A stretch of 64,000 bases of DNA from VRUE01 sp963704515 (GTDB lineage: Bacteria; Actinomycetota; Thermoleophilia; Solirubrobacterales; 70-9). Below the pieces are notes generated by a model. It was not told the DNA's origin. It saw nothing but the letters and a program-made list of their open reading frames with translations, and ran no database searches. A program made the position numbers and the translations under genes. This document shows positions 1 through 8,464 of this stretch, one piece after another (position 1 is the first letter of the stretch; each line of letters opens with the position of its first letter). The DNA is taken from NCBI GenBank assembly GCA_963704515.1, contig OY969913.1, positions 372,001 to 436,000 on the forward strand. Direction: 5' to 3'.

Positions 1-444
1 GCGATCGCCGTGCTGGCGCTGGCCGGGTGCGGCAACACCGACAACTCGACCCCGGTCGCCTGCCTGGAAGGGAGCGCCGCCTACCTGCGGGCGCTGCGCG
101 ACGCTCCCGGGGCGGTGACGCTCGACGGCGAGACCCCGATCGGCGGCTGCCTGGTCGAGAACCAGGAAGCGGGCGACCTGGCCACGGTGGGCACGGCGAT
201 GGTGACGGCAGCAACCAAGCTCAACGCCGAGGCCCGAGCCGATCCGGGCGGAGACGCGAACCTGCAGCTCGGCTACCTGCTCGGCGCCGCCCAGCGGGGC
301 GCCGCGAGCAACGAAGGCATCGACGCCGAGCTGATCCGCCGTCTCTCCGCCGCGGCCCGTTACAGCCCCGGCGGCCGGCCCCTGCCGCCGTCGTTCCCGC
401 GGACCTACCGCGAGGGCTTCGACGCGGGCGAAGCGCGGGGCTGA
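1..444 (+). CDS. Putative lipoprotein, 5' end outside the window
   Basis: The frame is open from the first base and ends at TGA 442-444. The first visible residues, AIAVLALAGCG, look like the end of a signal peptide with a lipobox (LALAGC), so the mature protein would be a lipid-anchored extracytoplasmic protein. A GTG at 10 is available as a start but would give too short a signal sequence, so the true start is probably to the left of the window. The mature part of about 135 residues has three more Cys and a C-terminal segment rich in Arg and Gly. I do not recognise a family. fumC follows 39 bp downstream on the same strand. Confidence 0.6.
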   Translation, partial: AIAVLALAGCGNTDNSTPVACLEGSAAYLRALRDAPGAVTLDGETPIGGCLVENQEAGDLATVGTAMVTAATKLNAEARADPGGDANLQLGYLLGAAQRGAASNEGIDAELIRRLSAAARYSPGGRPLPPSFPRTYREGFDAGEARG

Positions 445-483
445 ATACGCTCCCCGTACAACGACTTCGATGGAGGAATTGAC

Positions 484-1797
484 GTGACCGAGCAGCTCTG
501 GGGTGGCGAGACCACCAAGGCAGTCGACAACTTCCCCGTCTCCGGCGAGCCGGTGCCGGTGCCGGTGGTGCGCTGGCTGGGCCAGGTGAAGGCCACCGCG
601 GCCGAGGTCAACGGCGAGCTGGGCGGGCTCGACGCGGACGTGGCCCAGCGGATCGCGGCCGCCGGCGAAGCGGTCGCGGCCGGCGAACACGACGACCAGT
701 TCCCGGTTGACGTCTTCCAGACCGGCTCCGGCACCTCCTCCAACATGAACGCCAACGAGGTGCTCGCCAACCTGGCCGGCGACGGGGCCCATCCCAACGA
801 CCACGTCAACATGGGCCAGTCCTCCAACGACGTCTTCCCATCGGCCGTGCACCTGGCGGCGCTGGCCGAGGTGACGCACGACCTGCTGCCGGCGATGGGC
901 GGCCTGGAGGCCGCCCTCGAAGCGAAGGCCGAGCAGTTCGCCGACGTGGTCAAGGCCGGCCGCACGCACCTGATGGACGCGGTGCCGGTCACCCTCGGCC
1001 AGGAGTTCGGCGGCTACGCGGCGCAGGTGCGGCTCGGCGTGCAGCGGGTCGAGGCCACGCTGCGCCGGGTCGGCCAGATCCCACTCGGCGGCACCGCGAC
1101 CGGCACCGGGCTCAACACCCACCCCGAGTTCGCCGCCCGCGTGCGCGAGAAGCTGGCCGCCGCCAGCGGCCTGGAGATCTCCGCCCCGCTCGACCGCTTC
1201 GAGGCGCAGGCCAACCGCGACGCCCTGGTCGAGCTCTCCGGCGCGCTCAAGGTCTACGCCGTCTCGCTCAACAAGATCGCCAACGACCTGGCGCTGATGG
1301 GCTCCGGCCCGCGCGCCGGCCTCGCCGAGCTGCGCCTGCCCGAGCTGCAGAAGGGCTCCTCGATCATGCCCGGCAAGGTCAACCCGGTGATCCCCGAGGT
1401 CGTGATCCAGGTCGCCGCTCAGGTGATCGGCAACGACGCCGCGATCACCGTCGCCGGCAGCCAGGGCCAGTTCGAGCTCAACGTGCGGGTGCCGCTGATC
1501 GCCCGCAACCTGCTCGACTCGGTCAAGCTGCTCGCCTCCGCCTCGCGCCTGCTCGACGAGAAGTGCGTGGCCGGCATCGAGGCCAACGAGGAGATGACGA
1601 CCCGCCACGCCGAGGCCACCCTGGCCACCGCCACCGCGCTCAACCCCCACATCGGCTACGACCGCGCCGCCGACATCGTCAAGGCCGCGGCCGAGTCCGG
1701 CCGCTCGCTGCGCGAGGTGGCGCTGGAGCAGGGCGTTGAGCCCGCGGTGCTGGAGGAGGCGCTCGACCACCGCCGCATGGCCCGGCCGCACGACTGA
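484..1797 (+). CDS. fumC: Class II fumarate hydratase
   Basis: Interconverts fumarate and L-malate in the TCA cycle, as a cytosolic homotetramer. The 437-residue product follows E. coli FumC in order: LWGGETTKAVDNFPVSG near the N-terminus, QTGSGTSSNMNANEV, GQSSNDVFPS, the general-base region GRTHLMDAVPVTLGQE (His162) and the fumarase/lyase signature GSSIMPGKVNP with Ser292/Ser293 in the mobile loop. The start is GTG 484. The protein lacks about 15-20 residues seen at the N-terminus of longer homologues, which carry no catalytic residue. A 56-bp palindrome begins 3 nt after the TGA stop and separates the gene from the convergent aldehyde dehydrogenase. Confidence 0.95.
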   Translation: MTEQLWGGETTKAVDNFPVSGEPVPVPVVRWLGQVKATAAEVNGELGGLDADVAQRIAAAGEAVAAGEHDDQFPVDVFQTGSGTSSNMNANEVLANLAGDGAHPNDHVNMGQSSNDVFPSAVHLAALAEVTHDLLPAMGGLEAALEAKAEQFADVVKAGRTHLMDAVPVTLGQEFGGYAAQVRLGVQRVEATLRRVGQIPLGGTATGTGLNTHPEFAARVREKLAAASGLEISAPLDRFEAQANRDALVELSGALKVYAVSLNKIANDLALMGSGPRAGLAELRLPELQKGSSIMPGKVNPVIPEVVIQVAAQVIGNDAAITVAGSQGQFELNVRVPLIARNLLDSVKLLASASRLLDEKCVAGIEANEEMTTRHAEATLATATALNPHIGYDRAADIVKAAAESGRSLREVALEQGVEPAVLEEALDHRRMARPHD

Positions 1798-1800
1798 GCA

Positions 1801-1856
1801 GGGGACGTGCCGCAACTTAGCGGCCCCTATAGGTACCTAAGTTGCGGCACGTCCCC
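1801..1856. repeat. 56-bp palindromic element, type B (20-nt arms, 16-nt loop)
   Basis: A perfect 20-nt inverted repeat (1801-1820 with 1837-1856) encloses the loop CGGCCCCTATAGGTAC, which contains the self-complementary CCTATAGG. It begins 3 nt after the fumC stop and ends 1 nt before the stop of the convergent dehydrogenase, so it fills the gap exactly. A second 56-bp copy with 18 of 20 left-arm positions identical lies inside the cobA/hemD gene at 23159-23214. It could act as a bidirectional transcript end, but neither arm is followed by a T-run. Confidence 0.85.
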
Positions 1857-1857
1857 G

Positions 1858-3288
1858 TCAGCCTTGGAGGGTGACGAAGCGCTCCTCGGTTAGCTCGTAG
1901 ATTGCGAAAGCTGGGCCCTCGCGGGTGTTGCCGGAGTCCTTGACGCCGCCGTAGGGCATCTGGTCGGCACGGAAGGTGGGGACCTCGTTTACTAGGACGC
2001 CGCCAAACTCGAGGGTGTTGGCGGCCTCCAGGGCGCGGCCGACGTCGCGGGTGAAGACTCCGGCTTGGAGGCCGAACTTGGAGTCGTTGGCAAGGCGGAG
2101 GGCTTCGGCGAACTCGGTGTAGCGGTCGATTGTGGCTACCGGGCCGAAGATCTCCTCGCACCAGACCTTGGCCTCCCGCGATGTCCCCCCGAGCAGGGTT
2201 GGGGCGAGGCAGCGGTCCTCGTCGACCAGCTCGCCGCCGGCAAGCAGCTCGGCGCCGCTCGCGACCGCCTCGTCGATCCATTGCTTCACCCGGTCGCGGT
2301 CGCCGGGGGTGATCAGCGGTCCGACGTCGGTCTCGAGGTCAAGGGGGTCGCCCACCCGGAGCTTTCCGACCTTGGCGACGAGGCGCTCGGTGAAGGCGTC
2401 GGCGACGTCCTCGTGGACGAGGATGCGCTGGATCGAGATGCAGCTCTGGCCGGCGTGCGAGAAGGCGTGGATCTGCGCCTTATCGGCCGCCGTCTCCCAG
2501 TCGCCGTCGGCGTGGACGATCAGCGGCGCGTTGGAGCCGAGCTCGAGGTTGACCTTCTTGTGGGGGACCCGGCTGCGAATGCCCCAACCGACGCCGGCCG
2601 AGCCGGTAAAGGTAAGGGCGCGGGTCAGCTCGTGCTCGACGATCGCGTTGCCGACCTCCGAACCGGGTCCCGGGATGACCGAGAGCCAACCCTCGGGCAG
2701 GCCGGCGTCGAGCAGCGCCCGGGCCAGGTTGAGCGCCGAGATCGGCGTCTGCCCGGCCGGCTTGAGCACGACCGCGTTGCCGGCCGCGATCGCCGGACCG
2801 AGCTTGTGGGCGACGAGGTTGAGCGGGAAGTTGAAGGGGCTGATCGCGCCGACCACCCCGTAGGGGACGCGCAGCATCACGCCGAGCTTGCCGGCACCGG
2901 CCGGCGAGGCCTCCATAGGCACCGTGCCGCCGGTCAGCTTGCGCGCCTCGGTTGCGGCGAAGGTCAGCGTGTCGACGCAGCGCTGCGCCTCGACCCGGGC
3001 CGTCTTCAGCGGCTTGCCGGCCTCGGCGGCGATCCCCAGCGCCAGCTCGTCGCCGCGCTCCCCGACCAGCTCGGCGGCGCGGTCGAGCACCGCGGCCCGC
3101 TCGTGCTGGGGGAAGTCGGCCGCCTCGAAGGCCTCGTGTGCGGCTCGCGCAGCCCGGTCGACCAGCGCCGCGTCGCCTTCGGCGACCCTGCCGACCAGCG
3201 CCCCGTCGTAGGGGCTGCGCACCTCTCCCCAGGCGCCGGTCTCGACCCACTCGCCGGCGACGAGCAGCTTGTGGTCGGCCGCTTGCAC
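1858..3288 (-). CDS. Aldehyde dehydrogenase, NAD(P)-dependent family
   Basis: A 476-residue ALDH-superfamily enzyme oxidising an aldehyde to its acid. Visible features are the coenzyme-binding region ISPFNFPLNLVAHK, LKPAGQTP, the glycine-rich FTGSAGVG, the general base Glu249 in LELGSNAP, and the nucleophile Cys283 in HAGQSCIS. Full length fits the family (about 475-500). The SHAGQSCISIQR wording is like lactaldehyde/GapN-type branches, but the substrate cannot be read from sequence. It starts at 3288 and diverges from the SpoIID gene at 3344. Its stop codon abuts the palindrome shared with fumC. Confidence 0.9.
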   Translation of the reverse strand: MQAADHKLLVAGEWVETGAWGEVRSPYDGALVGRVAEGDAALVDRAARAAHEAFEAADFPQHERAAVLDRAAELVGERGDELALGIAAEAGKPLKTARVEAQRCVDTLTFAATEARKLTGGTVPMEASPAGAGKLGVMLRVPYGVVGAISPFNFPLNLVAHKLGPAIAAGNAVVLKPAGQTPISALNLARALLDAGLPEGWLSVIPGPGSEVGNAIVEHELTRALTFTGSAGVGWGIRSRVPHKKVNLELGSNAPLIVHADGDWETAADKAQIHAFSHAGQSCISIQRILVHEDVADAFTERLVAKVGKLRVGDPLDLETDVGPLITPGDRDRVKQWIDEAVASGAELLAGGELVDEDRCLAPTLLGGTSREAKVWCEEIFGPVATIDRYTEFAEALRLANDSKFGLQAGVFTRDVGRALEAANTLEFGGVLVNEVPTFRADQMPYGGVKDSGNTREGPAFAIYELTEERFVTLQG

Positions 3289-3343
3289 GCTCGCCCAAGC
3301 GTAGAGCAGGCCGCGACTCGCTGAGCGCGAATCTGTTGAGTCG

Positions 3344-4513
3344 ATGATGCGGTTTCGGTTTCTGATCGTGGCGCTCTTCCTGATGCTCGTCCCCAGCGCC
3401 CAGGCGAGCGTCTCCTGGGTCGTGCGCGGGCACGGCTTCGGCCACGGGGTCGGCGTCAGCCAGTACGGCGCCTACGGCTACGCGCTGCACGGCAAGGGCT
3501 ACCGCTTCATCCTCGGCCACTACTACACGGGGGCCTCGCTGGGGACGGTCAGCGGGCCGAGCGTCGTCCGCGTGCTGCTCCAGATAAGCGGCGGCGACGT
3601 CGGCTTCAGCGGCGCGACCAGCGCCTGCGGAATCGCGCTCGACCCGGCGCGCAGCTACGAGGCGCACCGCGACGGGGCGAGCGTCAAGCTGCGCAGTTCG
3701 GGCGGCAAGCCGCTCGCCGGCTGCGGGCACAAGCTGCGGGCGGCGGGCGGCGGGCGGGTCTCGATCGCCGGGCTGGGGACCTACCGCGGGGCGCTCGAAG
3801 CGGTGCCGACCGAAAGCAGCGCCGGCTCGCTCAACGTCGTCAACGCGCTGGCGCTGGAGCAGTACGTGAAGGGCGTGATCCCGAACGAGTCGCCGCCCTC
3901 CTGGCCGATCGAGGAGCTCAAGACCCAGGCTGTGGAGTCGCGATCCTTCGCGCTCAGCGCCGGGGTCGAAGGCAACGGCTTCGACCTCTACAGCGACACC
4001 CGCAGCCAGGTCTACAAGGGACTCGAAAGCGAGACGCCGTCCACCAACGCAGCCGCCAACGCGACCCGCGGCCAGGTCGTCACCTATGGCGGCAAAGTCG
4101 CCGAGACCTTCTTCTCCGCCTGCTCGGGCGGCCACACCGAGAGCGTCCAGAACGTCTTCTCCGGCCCTCCCGTCCCCTATCTGGTCGGGGTCCCCGACCC
4201 TTACGACTCCTACTGCCCGCTGCACAGCTGGACGCTGCGCTTCTCCGGCCCGGAAATCAGCGCAAAGCTGAGCGCCTACCTCGACGGCCGGCTGAAGAAG
4301 GTGGTCGTCACCAAGCGCGGCGTCTCGCCGCGGATCGTCACCGCGAAGCTCTACGGGACCGGCGGCGTGACCAGCATCACCGGCGAAGAGCTGGAGGTCG
4401 CGCTCGGCGCCTACAGCACCTGGATGAGCTTCCGCAAGGTCGTGAACGGGAAAGTCACGGGCGCCGAAGGGAGCGGCGGCGGCGGGGCCGCCGGCGGTCA
4501 GCCGTCCGGGTAG
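3344..4513 (+). CDS. Secreted SpoIID/LytB-domain protein
   Basis: This 389-residue protein has an N-terminal signal peptide (RFLIVALFLMLVPSAQA) and a SpoIID-type domain. Recognisable blocks are GHGFGHGVGVSQYGAYGYA near the N-terminus, the core VNALALEQYVKGVIPNESP with LKTQAVESRSFAL, and the later TFFSACSGGHTE. SpoIID-family proteins are peptidoglycan lytic transglycosylases or amidase enhancers; here a role in cell-wall turnover outside the membrane is inferred. The HGVGVSQYGA motif placed before the main domain is common in actinobacterial versions. The last 16 nt overlap the convergent gene at 4498. The C-terminus is Gly-rich. Confidence 0.88.
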   Translation: MMRFRFLIVALFLMLVPSAQASVSWVVRGHGFGHGVGVSQYGAYGYALHGKGYRFILGHYYTGASLGTVSGPSVVRVLLQISGGDVGFSGATSACGIALDPARSYEAHRDGASVKLRSSGGKPLAGCGHKLRAAGGGRVSIAGLGTYRGALEAVPTESSAGSLNVVNALALEQYVKGVIPNESPPSWPIEELKTQAVESRSFALSAGVEGNGFDLYSDTRSQVYKGLESETPSTNAAANATRGQVVTYGGKVAETFFSACSGGHTESVQNVFSGPPVPYLVGVPDPYDSYCPLHSWTLRFSGPEISAKLSAYLDGRLKKVVVTKRGVSPRIVTAKLYGTGGVTSITGEELEVALGAYSTWMSFRKVVNGKVTGAEGSGGGGAAGGQPSG

Positions 4514-5487
4514 GGCTGGATCGGGATGCCGTGGTCGGTCTCCCGCATGCCGAACTCGTAGGCGGCGCCGGCGGCGAGCGTGAGTCGACGGGTGGGCTGC
4601 CCGGGGCGCTCGACGGTCAGCTCGAGGTCGGCGACCGAGCAGTTGACGGTGTTGTGCTCGGGTCCCTTGGGGTCGGCGTAGACCCAGCCGACGAAGTCCT
4701 TCGGCGGGGCGGAGACGCGGCCGCGGACGACGACGTCGCGGCCCGGCAGGGCGAATTCGCAGGAGGTCGGCTGGGCGACGATCGAGGCGGAGCGGATCTG
4801 GCCGAAGCCGCCGAGGCGGTGCGGCTCGCCCTCGAGCACGAGCATCCCCGAGGGAACCCAGGGGGTGATCCAGCGGCCGATCGCGATGCGCGCGGCACCG
4901 GCGTCGAAGTACGTCCCCTCGGCGTCGCCGAACCCGGTGCCCTCCAGCCAGACCCAGCGCTCGGCGTGCTCGCTGCCCCAGTTGTGGCCGATCATCCCCG
5001 GCCAGTCGCCGATGTCGATCTGCTCGCCGTCGATCTCCAGCCGGCCGCGAAAGCGCGCGTCCGGATATGGAGCGACGAACTTGGTGCGCGGCAGCCGCGC
5101 CTCGTAGAGCCAGTCGGCCGGCAGGTACTTGCAGGGCGCAGCGTCGCCGGAGAAGGTCAGGTCCCAGGAGGCGCTCAGCGCATCCGTCGCGATCGTGCCG
5201 CTCGCCCGGCCGGGACCGATCTCCGCTTTGCTCACCCGGATCCAGGAGCCGACCGGCGCCGAGAGGTCGGCCGCGGGAACCGTGACCTTGGTCGCCCGCG
5301 GCCCGTCCGCCTCGCGATCGAAGAACGTGAACCAGATCGACGCGGTCGGTTCGGCGCCCGGCCGCTTGTGGACGGTGTGGCGGATCCACAGGGCCTGGCC
5401 CCCGCCGGGACGGCAGGCCTTGATGTAGAAGCTCTCGTAGTGACCGGCTCTGGCCGCCACCTTTGGGAAGCGCGCTCCCTGGTCCAT
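4498..5487 (-). CDS. CrtC/AttH-like (lipocalin-fold) conserved protein
   Basis: A 329-residue cytosolic-looking protein without signal peptide. Repeated beta-rich blocks (ESFYIKACRP, ASIWFTFFDREAD, and the conserved IGHNWGSEHAERWVWLEG near residue 170) resemble the hydroxyneurosporene synthase/AttH or tocopherol-cyclase-like group, whose members bind or modify isoprenoid lipids. That placement is by eye from the HNWG...W.W block and is tentative; an enzymatic role is not shown. It starts at ATG 5487, 61 nt downstream of the ychF stop on the same strand, and ends overlapping the SpoIID gene by 16 nt. Confidence 0.8.
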   Translation of the reverse strand: MDQGARFPKVAARAGHYESFYIKACRPGGGQALWIRHTVHKRPGAEPTASIWFTFFDREADGPRATKVTVPAADLSAPVGSWIRVSKAEIGPGRASGTIATDALSASWDLTFSGDAAPCKYLPADWLYEARLPRTKFVAPYPDARFRGRLEIDGEQIDIGDWPGMIGHNWGSEHAERWVWLEGTGFGDAEGTYFDAGAARIAIGRWITPWVPSGMLVLEGEPHRLGGFGQIRSASIVAQPTSCEFALPGRDVVVRGRVSAPPKDFVGWVYADPKGPEHNTVNCSVADLELTVERPGQPTRRLTLAAGAAYEFGMRETDHGIPIQPYPDG

Positions 5488-5548
5488 GGGCGGCGACAGC
5501 TTAGAGAGAGATCCTTAACCAAGAGTTCGCGTCGCACCGCGGCGCGGC

Positions 5549-6622
5549 TCAGACCTTGATCGTGATCACGTCGCCGTCCTGCACGACGTAATCGCGGCCC
5601 TCGACCCGGAGCAGGCCCTTGTCGCGGGCCGCCGCGTAGCCCCCGCACTCGACCAGCTCGTGCCAGCCGATCGCCTCCGCCTTGACGAATGCGTCCTGGA
5701 TCTCGGTGTGGATCGTGCCGGCCGCCTCCCAGGCGGTCGAGCCGCGCGGTACTGGCCGGGCGACCGCCTCCTTGTCCTCGCCGGCGGTGAAGAAGGTCAG
5801 CAGGTCGAGCAGGTCGTAAGCGGCGCGGATCAAGCGGTCGAGGCCGGAGCCCTGGACGCCGTATGAGTCGCGCATCTCCTCCGCTTCGACTGGGTCGAGC
5901 TCCGCCAGCTCGCCCTCGATCCGGGCGCTGACTGCGACCACGCCGGCGCCGACCGACTCGGCGTGGGCGACGACCGCGGCGGGCGGCTCGGCATCGCCCT
6001 CGTCGACGTTGGCGACGTAGAGGATCGGCTTCGAGGTCAGCGCCTGGAGGTTGCGCGGGCCATGGGCGGCGGCCTCGGGGACCGGGATCGAGCGGGCCGG
6101 TTTGCCCTCGGCCAAGGCCGCCACCACCTGCTCGAGCCAGTCGCGCTCGGCGATCGCCTCGGCGTCGCCCGACTTCGCCCCCTTGCCGACCCGGTGCAGG
6201 CGGCGCTCGGCCTGCTCGTAGTCGGAGAGGATCAGCTCGGTCTCGATCGTCTCGATGTCGGCGAGCGGGTCGACGCGGCCGTCGGGATGCGGCACGCCGG
6301 AGTCGGCGTGGCAGCGGACGACGTGGCAGATCGCGTCGGTCTCGCGGATCGAGGCGAGAAACCGGTTGCCCAGCCCCTCCCCCTCCGAGGCCCCCTTGAC
6401 CAGTCCGGCGATGTCGTGGAAGGCGATCGTCGCCGGTTCGAGCTTCGAGGAGCGGACCGTCGCCGCAACCTGTTCGAGCCGCTCGTCCGGCACCTGCGCG
6501 ATCGCCACGTTCGGCTCGATCGTCGTGAACGGGTAGTCCCCGGTCTGCGCCCCACCCTGAGTGAGCGCGTTGAACAGAGTCGACTTCCCCGCGTTGGGCA
6601 GCCCGACGATCCCGACCTTCAT
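5549..6622 (-). CDS. ychF: YchF/OLA1-family ATPase
   Basis: An Obg-related P-loop NTPase associated with ribosomes and stress responses; the family prefers ATP to GTP. The 357-residue product shows G1 GLPNAGKST at the N-terminus, the switch region YPFTTIEPNVA, G3 DIAGLVKGASEGEGLGN and a C-terminal TGS domain ending DYVVQDGDVITIKV. I place the start at ATG 6622 (MKVGIVGLPN) because AGG lies 8 nt upstream; a GTG at 6631 would add three residues with a poorer site. The PAP2 gene stops 10 nt upstream of this ATG, so the two are probably co-transcribed. Confidence 0.95.
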   Translation of the reverse strand: MKVGIVGLPNAGKSTLFNALTQGGAQTGDYPFTTIEPNVAIAQVPDERLEQVAATVRSSKLEPATIAFHDIAGLVKGASEGEGLGNRFLASIRETDAICHVVRCHADSGVPHPDGRVDPLADIETIETELILSDYEQAERRLHRVGKGAKSGDAEAIAERDWLEQVVAALAEGKPARSIPVPEAAAHGPRNLQALTSKPILYVANVDEGDAEPPAAVVAHAESVGAGVVAVSARIEGELAELDPVEAEEMRDSYGVQGSGLDRLIRAAYDLLDLLTFFTAGEDKEAVARPVPRGSTAWEAAGTIHTEIQDAFVKAEAIGWHELVECGGYAAARDKGLLRVEGRDYVVQDGDVITIKV

Positions 6623-6632
6623 CGCGCCCACC

Positions 6633-7127
6633 TCATATCGAGAGGGGAACGATCAGGCCAAGGAGGACGCCAAGCGCGGCCCCCGCAAGCACGTCAGACG
6701 GATAGTGCATTCCCAGATATGGCCGACCCAGCGAAAGCGCAAAGGCCAGGACGAAAGCGAGCGCCCCCAGCGAATCGACCCGAGTCATCGCTGTGGCCAC
6801 CGCAAACGACGAAGTTGCGTGCGCCGAGGGGAAGCTCAACGAGCTCGGCGCTCCCCCCAACGGCGGCAACCCCTCCAGCACCGGCCGCGGCCGCTTAACG
6901 ATCAGCTTGATCACGTAGTTGAGCCCAATAGCGATCGGCCCGAGAAAGGCGCAGATCAACCAAGCTTCCCGATTCGAGTCGGCGACGACTACAAGGGCAA
7001 GCCCAAGCACTACCCAGATCCCCGCGTTGTTCCCGGCCTTGCCAAGAGCCCTCGCAAGCTTCTCCATCCGCGGTGCATGCCAGCGCGTGCGCATAACCCG
7101 GAGCACCCTGTAGTCGAGGTCGTTCAC
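6633..7127 (-). CDS. PAP2-superfamily membrane phosphatase
   Basis: A multi-spanning phosphatidic-acid-phosphatase-type protein. The three catalytic blocks are present: KLIVKRPRP, the PSGH-like SFPSAHATSSF, and GRPYLGMHYPSDVLAG with the catalytic His and Asp. Likely substrates are lipid phosphates or undecaprenyl diphosphate, acting at the outer membrane face; this follows the family. I choose the GTG at 7127 (VNDLDYRVL); a start at 7160 would overlap the divergent gene. Codon usage is noticeably less G/C-biased at third positions than in neighbouring ychF. Confidence 0.85.
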   Translation of the reverse strand: MNDLDYRVLRVMRTRWHAPRMEKLARALGKAGNNAGIWVVLGLALVVVADSNREAWLICAFLGPIAIGLNYVIKLIVKRPRPVLEGLPPLGGAPSSLSFPSAHATSSFAVATAMTRVDSLGALAFVLAFALSLGRPYLGMHYPSDVLAGAALGVLLGLIVPLSI

Positions 7128-7141
7128 CGGCCGCGCAGGAT

Positions 7142-8152
7142 ATGGCGTCGGGAGCCCCAACCCATCACGATCGGCACAATCACCTCATTCCGACCGTCCC
7201 CGGCTACACGCACACCCCTGGCCACCACTGCGGCTCGACGGCGCTCCGCAACCTCCTGGCCTTCCACGGCGTCGAGATCAGCGAGGAGCTGGCCTTCGGG
7301 CTCGGCGCCGGCGCCTGCTTCTACTACGTGACGATCGAGGACGCCTCCCCTACCCGCTGGTTCAACGGCCGCGCCGCGCGGCTCGAGGAGAACTTCGGCG
7401 AGCTGACCGGCGCGGCGCTGGAGCTGCGCACCTTCGATCCGGGGGACGGCGAGGCCTGGGAGGCGGCCCGGGTCGAGGTCGACGCCGGCAAGCCGGTCCT
7501 GCTGCTGACCGACCTCTACCACCTCGACCACTACGGCAACTCGGCCCACTTCCCGGGCCACGCCGTGGTCCTTGCCGGCTACGACGAGGAGTTCGTCCAC
7601 CTCTCCGACACCGGCTTCGAGGAGCTGCAGACGACCACCCGCCACGCGGACCTCGACCGCGCCCGCCACAGCGACCACCCCGCCTACCCGCTGGCAGGCC
7701 ACATGTTCACCGCCGGCGGCACGGTGACCGAGGAGCAGCTGCGCGCCGCGATCCCGGCCGCGATCGAGCGGGCCGCCCAGGAGATGGTCGCCTCTCCCTT
7801 CGGCGAGTTCGCCGGCCTCGGCGCGGTCGAGCGCCTTGCCGCCGAGGCCGGCAGCTGGCCCGAGGCCGCCGACGATTGGCAATGGTGCGCCCGCTTCGGC
7901 TACCAGGTGATCGAGCGCCGCGGCACCGGCGGCGGCGCCTTCCGCCTGATGTACTCGCGCTTCCTCGAGGAGGCGGGCCGCCCCGAGGCGCCGCTCGCCG
8001 CCACAGCCGCCGCCCGCTGGACCGAGCTGGCGGGCGCCTTCCACGCCGCGAGCGAGCGCGACGACCCCGACCCGACCCTCTGGCGCGAGATCGACGCCGC
8101 GGCGCAGAAGGTCGCCGAGGCAGAGCAGCGGCTCTGGACCGCGCTCGCCTGA
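7142..8152 (+). CDS. BtrH N-terminal-domain / DUF4872-type protein
   Basis: A 336-residue protein whose N-terminus GHHCGSTALRNLLAFHG followed by ISEELAFGLGAGACFYY matches the BtrH_N domain, named from the butirosin biosynthesis acyltransferase BtrH. That fold is papain-like with a Cys near the N-terminus (C in HHCGS) and a later His (FPGHAVVLAGYD), both present here. The C-terminal half (EEQLRAAIPAAIERAA onward) fits DUF4872. The chemical role is unknown: no antibiotic gene cluster surrounds it, so a peptidase- or acyltransferase-like housekeeping role is as likely. It starts at ATG 7142, just upstream of and divergent from the PAP2 gene. Confidence 0.8.
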   Translation: MASGAPTHHDRHNHLIPTVPGYTHTPGHHCGSTALRNLLAFHGVEISEELAFGLGAGACFYYVTIEDASPTRWFNGRAARLEENFGELTGAALELRTFDPGDGEAWEAARVEVDAGKPVLLLTDLYHLDHYGNSAHFPGHAVVLAGYDEEFVHLSDTGFEELQTTTRHADLDRARHSDHPAYPLAGHMFTAGGTVTEEQLRAAIPAAIERAAQEMVASPFGEFAGLGAVERLAAEAGSWPEAADDWQWCARFGYQVIERRGTGGGAFRLMYSRFLEEAGRPEAPLAATAAARWTELAGAFHAASERDDPDPTLWREIDAAAQKVAEAEQRLWTALA

Positions 8153-8199
8153 GCGGGTCAGGCCTCTTGTAGCCAGACGAGGAAGCTCTTACCAGGAGA

Positions 8200-8323
8200 C
8201 TCGCCCTTCGCGAGCAGGTTCAGGGCAGCCGTGAGACGGGCGAACTCGCTGCCGGGGAAGCGACCGGTTCACCAAGGTCGGCCGAGGCGTCTTCGACCTA
8301 ACCGAGCGCCTGCAGCCATGAAG
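8200..8323 (+). pseudogene. Possible remnant of a HARE/winged-helix-type gene
   Basis: Translation near 8268-8323 gives RFTKVGRGVFDLTERLQP followed by stop, a pattern like the tail of HARE-type winged-helix domains. The upstream piece ANSLPGK is in a different frame, which suggests a frameshifted fragment. No intact gene can be built around it. Weak evidence from one short motif. Confidence 0.2.
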
Positions 8324-8464
8324 GTTGAGCTCGAACGGGACGAGTCCTACAAGCGATTGGCGGTCGAGGCCGATCATTGGGTAGAGCGTGGAATCGTCAT
8401 TGCTGCGCGGGGGCTCGGCGGGTGTAGTGGTGTGATCGTCGGGCTCGTCAAGATCTTCCACTAG
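8318..8464 (+). CDS. Small ORF, 48 residues, unknown
   Basis: ATG 8318 opens a 48-residue frame reading MKVELERDESYKRLAVEADH and ending GGCSGVIVGLVKIFH. It is partly overlapped by the possible HARE-type remnant and followed by a short hairpin TAGGCGG-CTTC-CCGCCTA (8467-8484). There is no clear ribosome binding site and I recognise no family. It may be non-coding. Confidence 0.25.
   Translation: MKVELERDESYKRLAVEADHWVERGIVIAARGLGGCSGVIVGLVKIFH

Noticed and set aside
2480..5389. A 969-codon minus-strand frame
   Set aside because: It crosses the aldehyde dehydrogenase, the SpoIID gene and the CrtC-like gene in shifted frames and has shadow composition.
6620..6660. Another type B palindrome between ychF and the PAP2 gene
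   Set aside because: CACCTCATATCGAGAGG resembles the loop centres, but flanking arms pair poorly, and the AGG is better explained as the ychF ribosome binding site.
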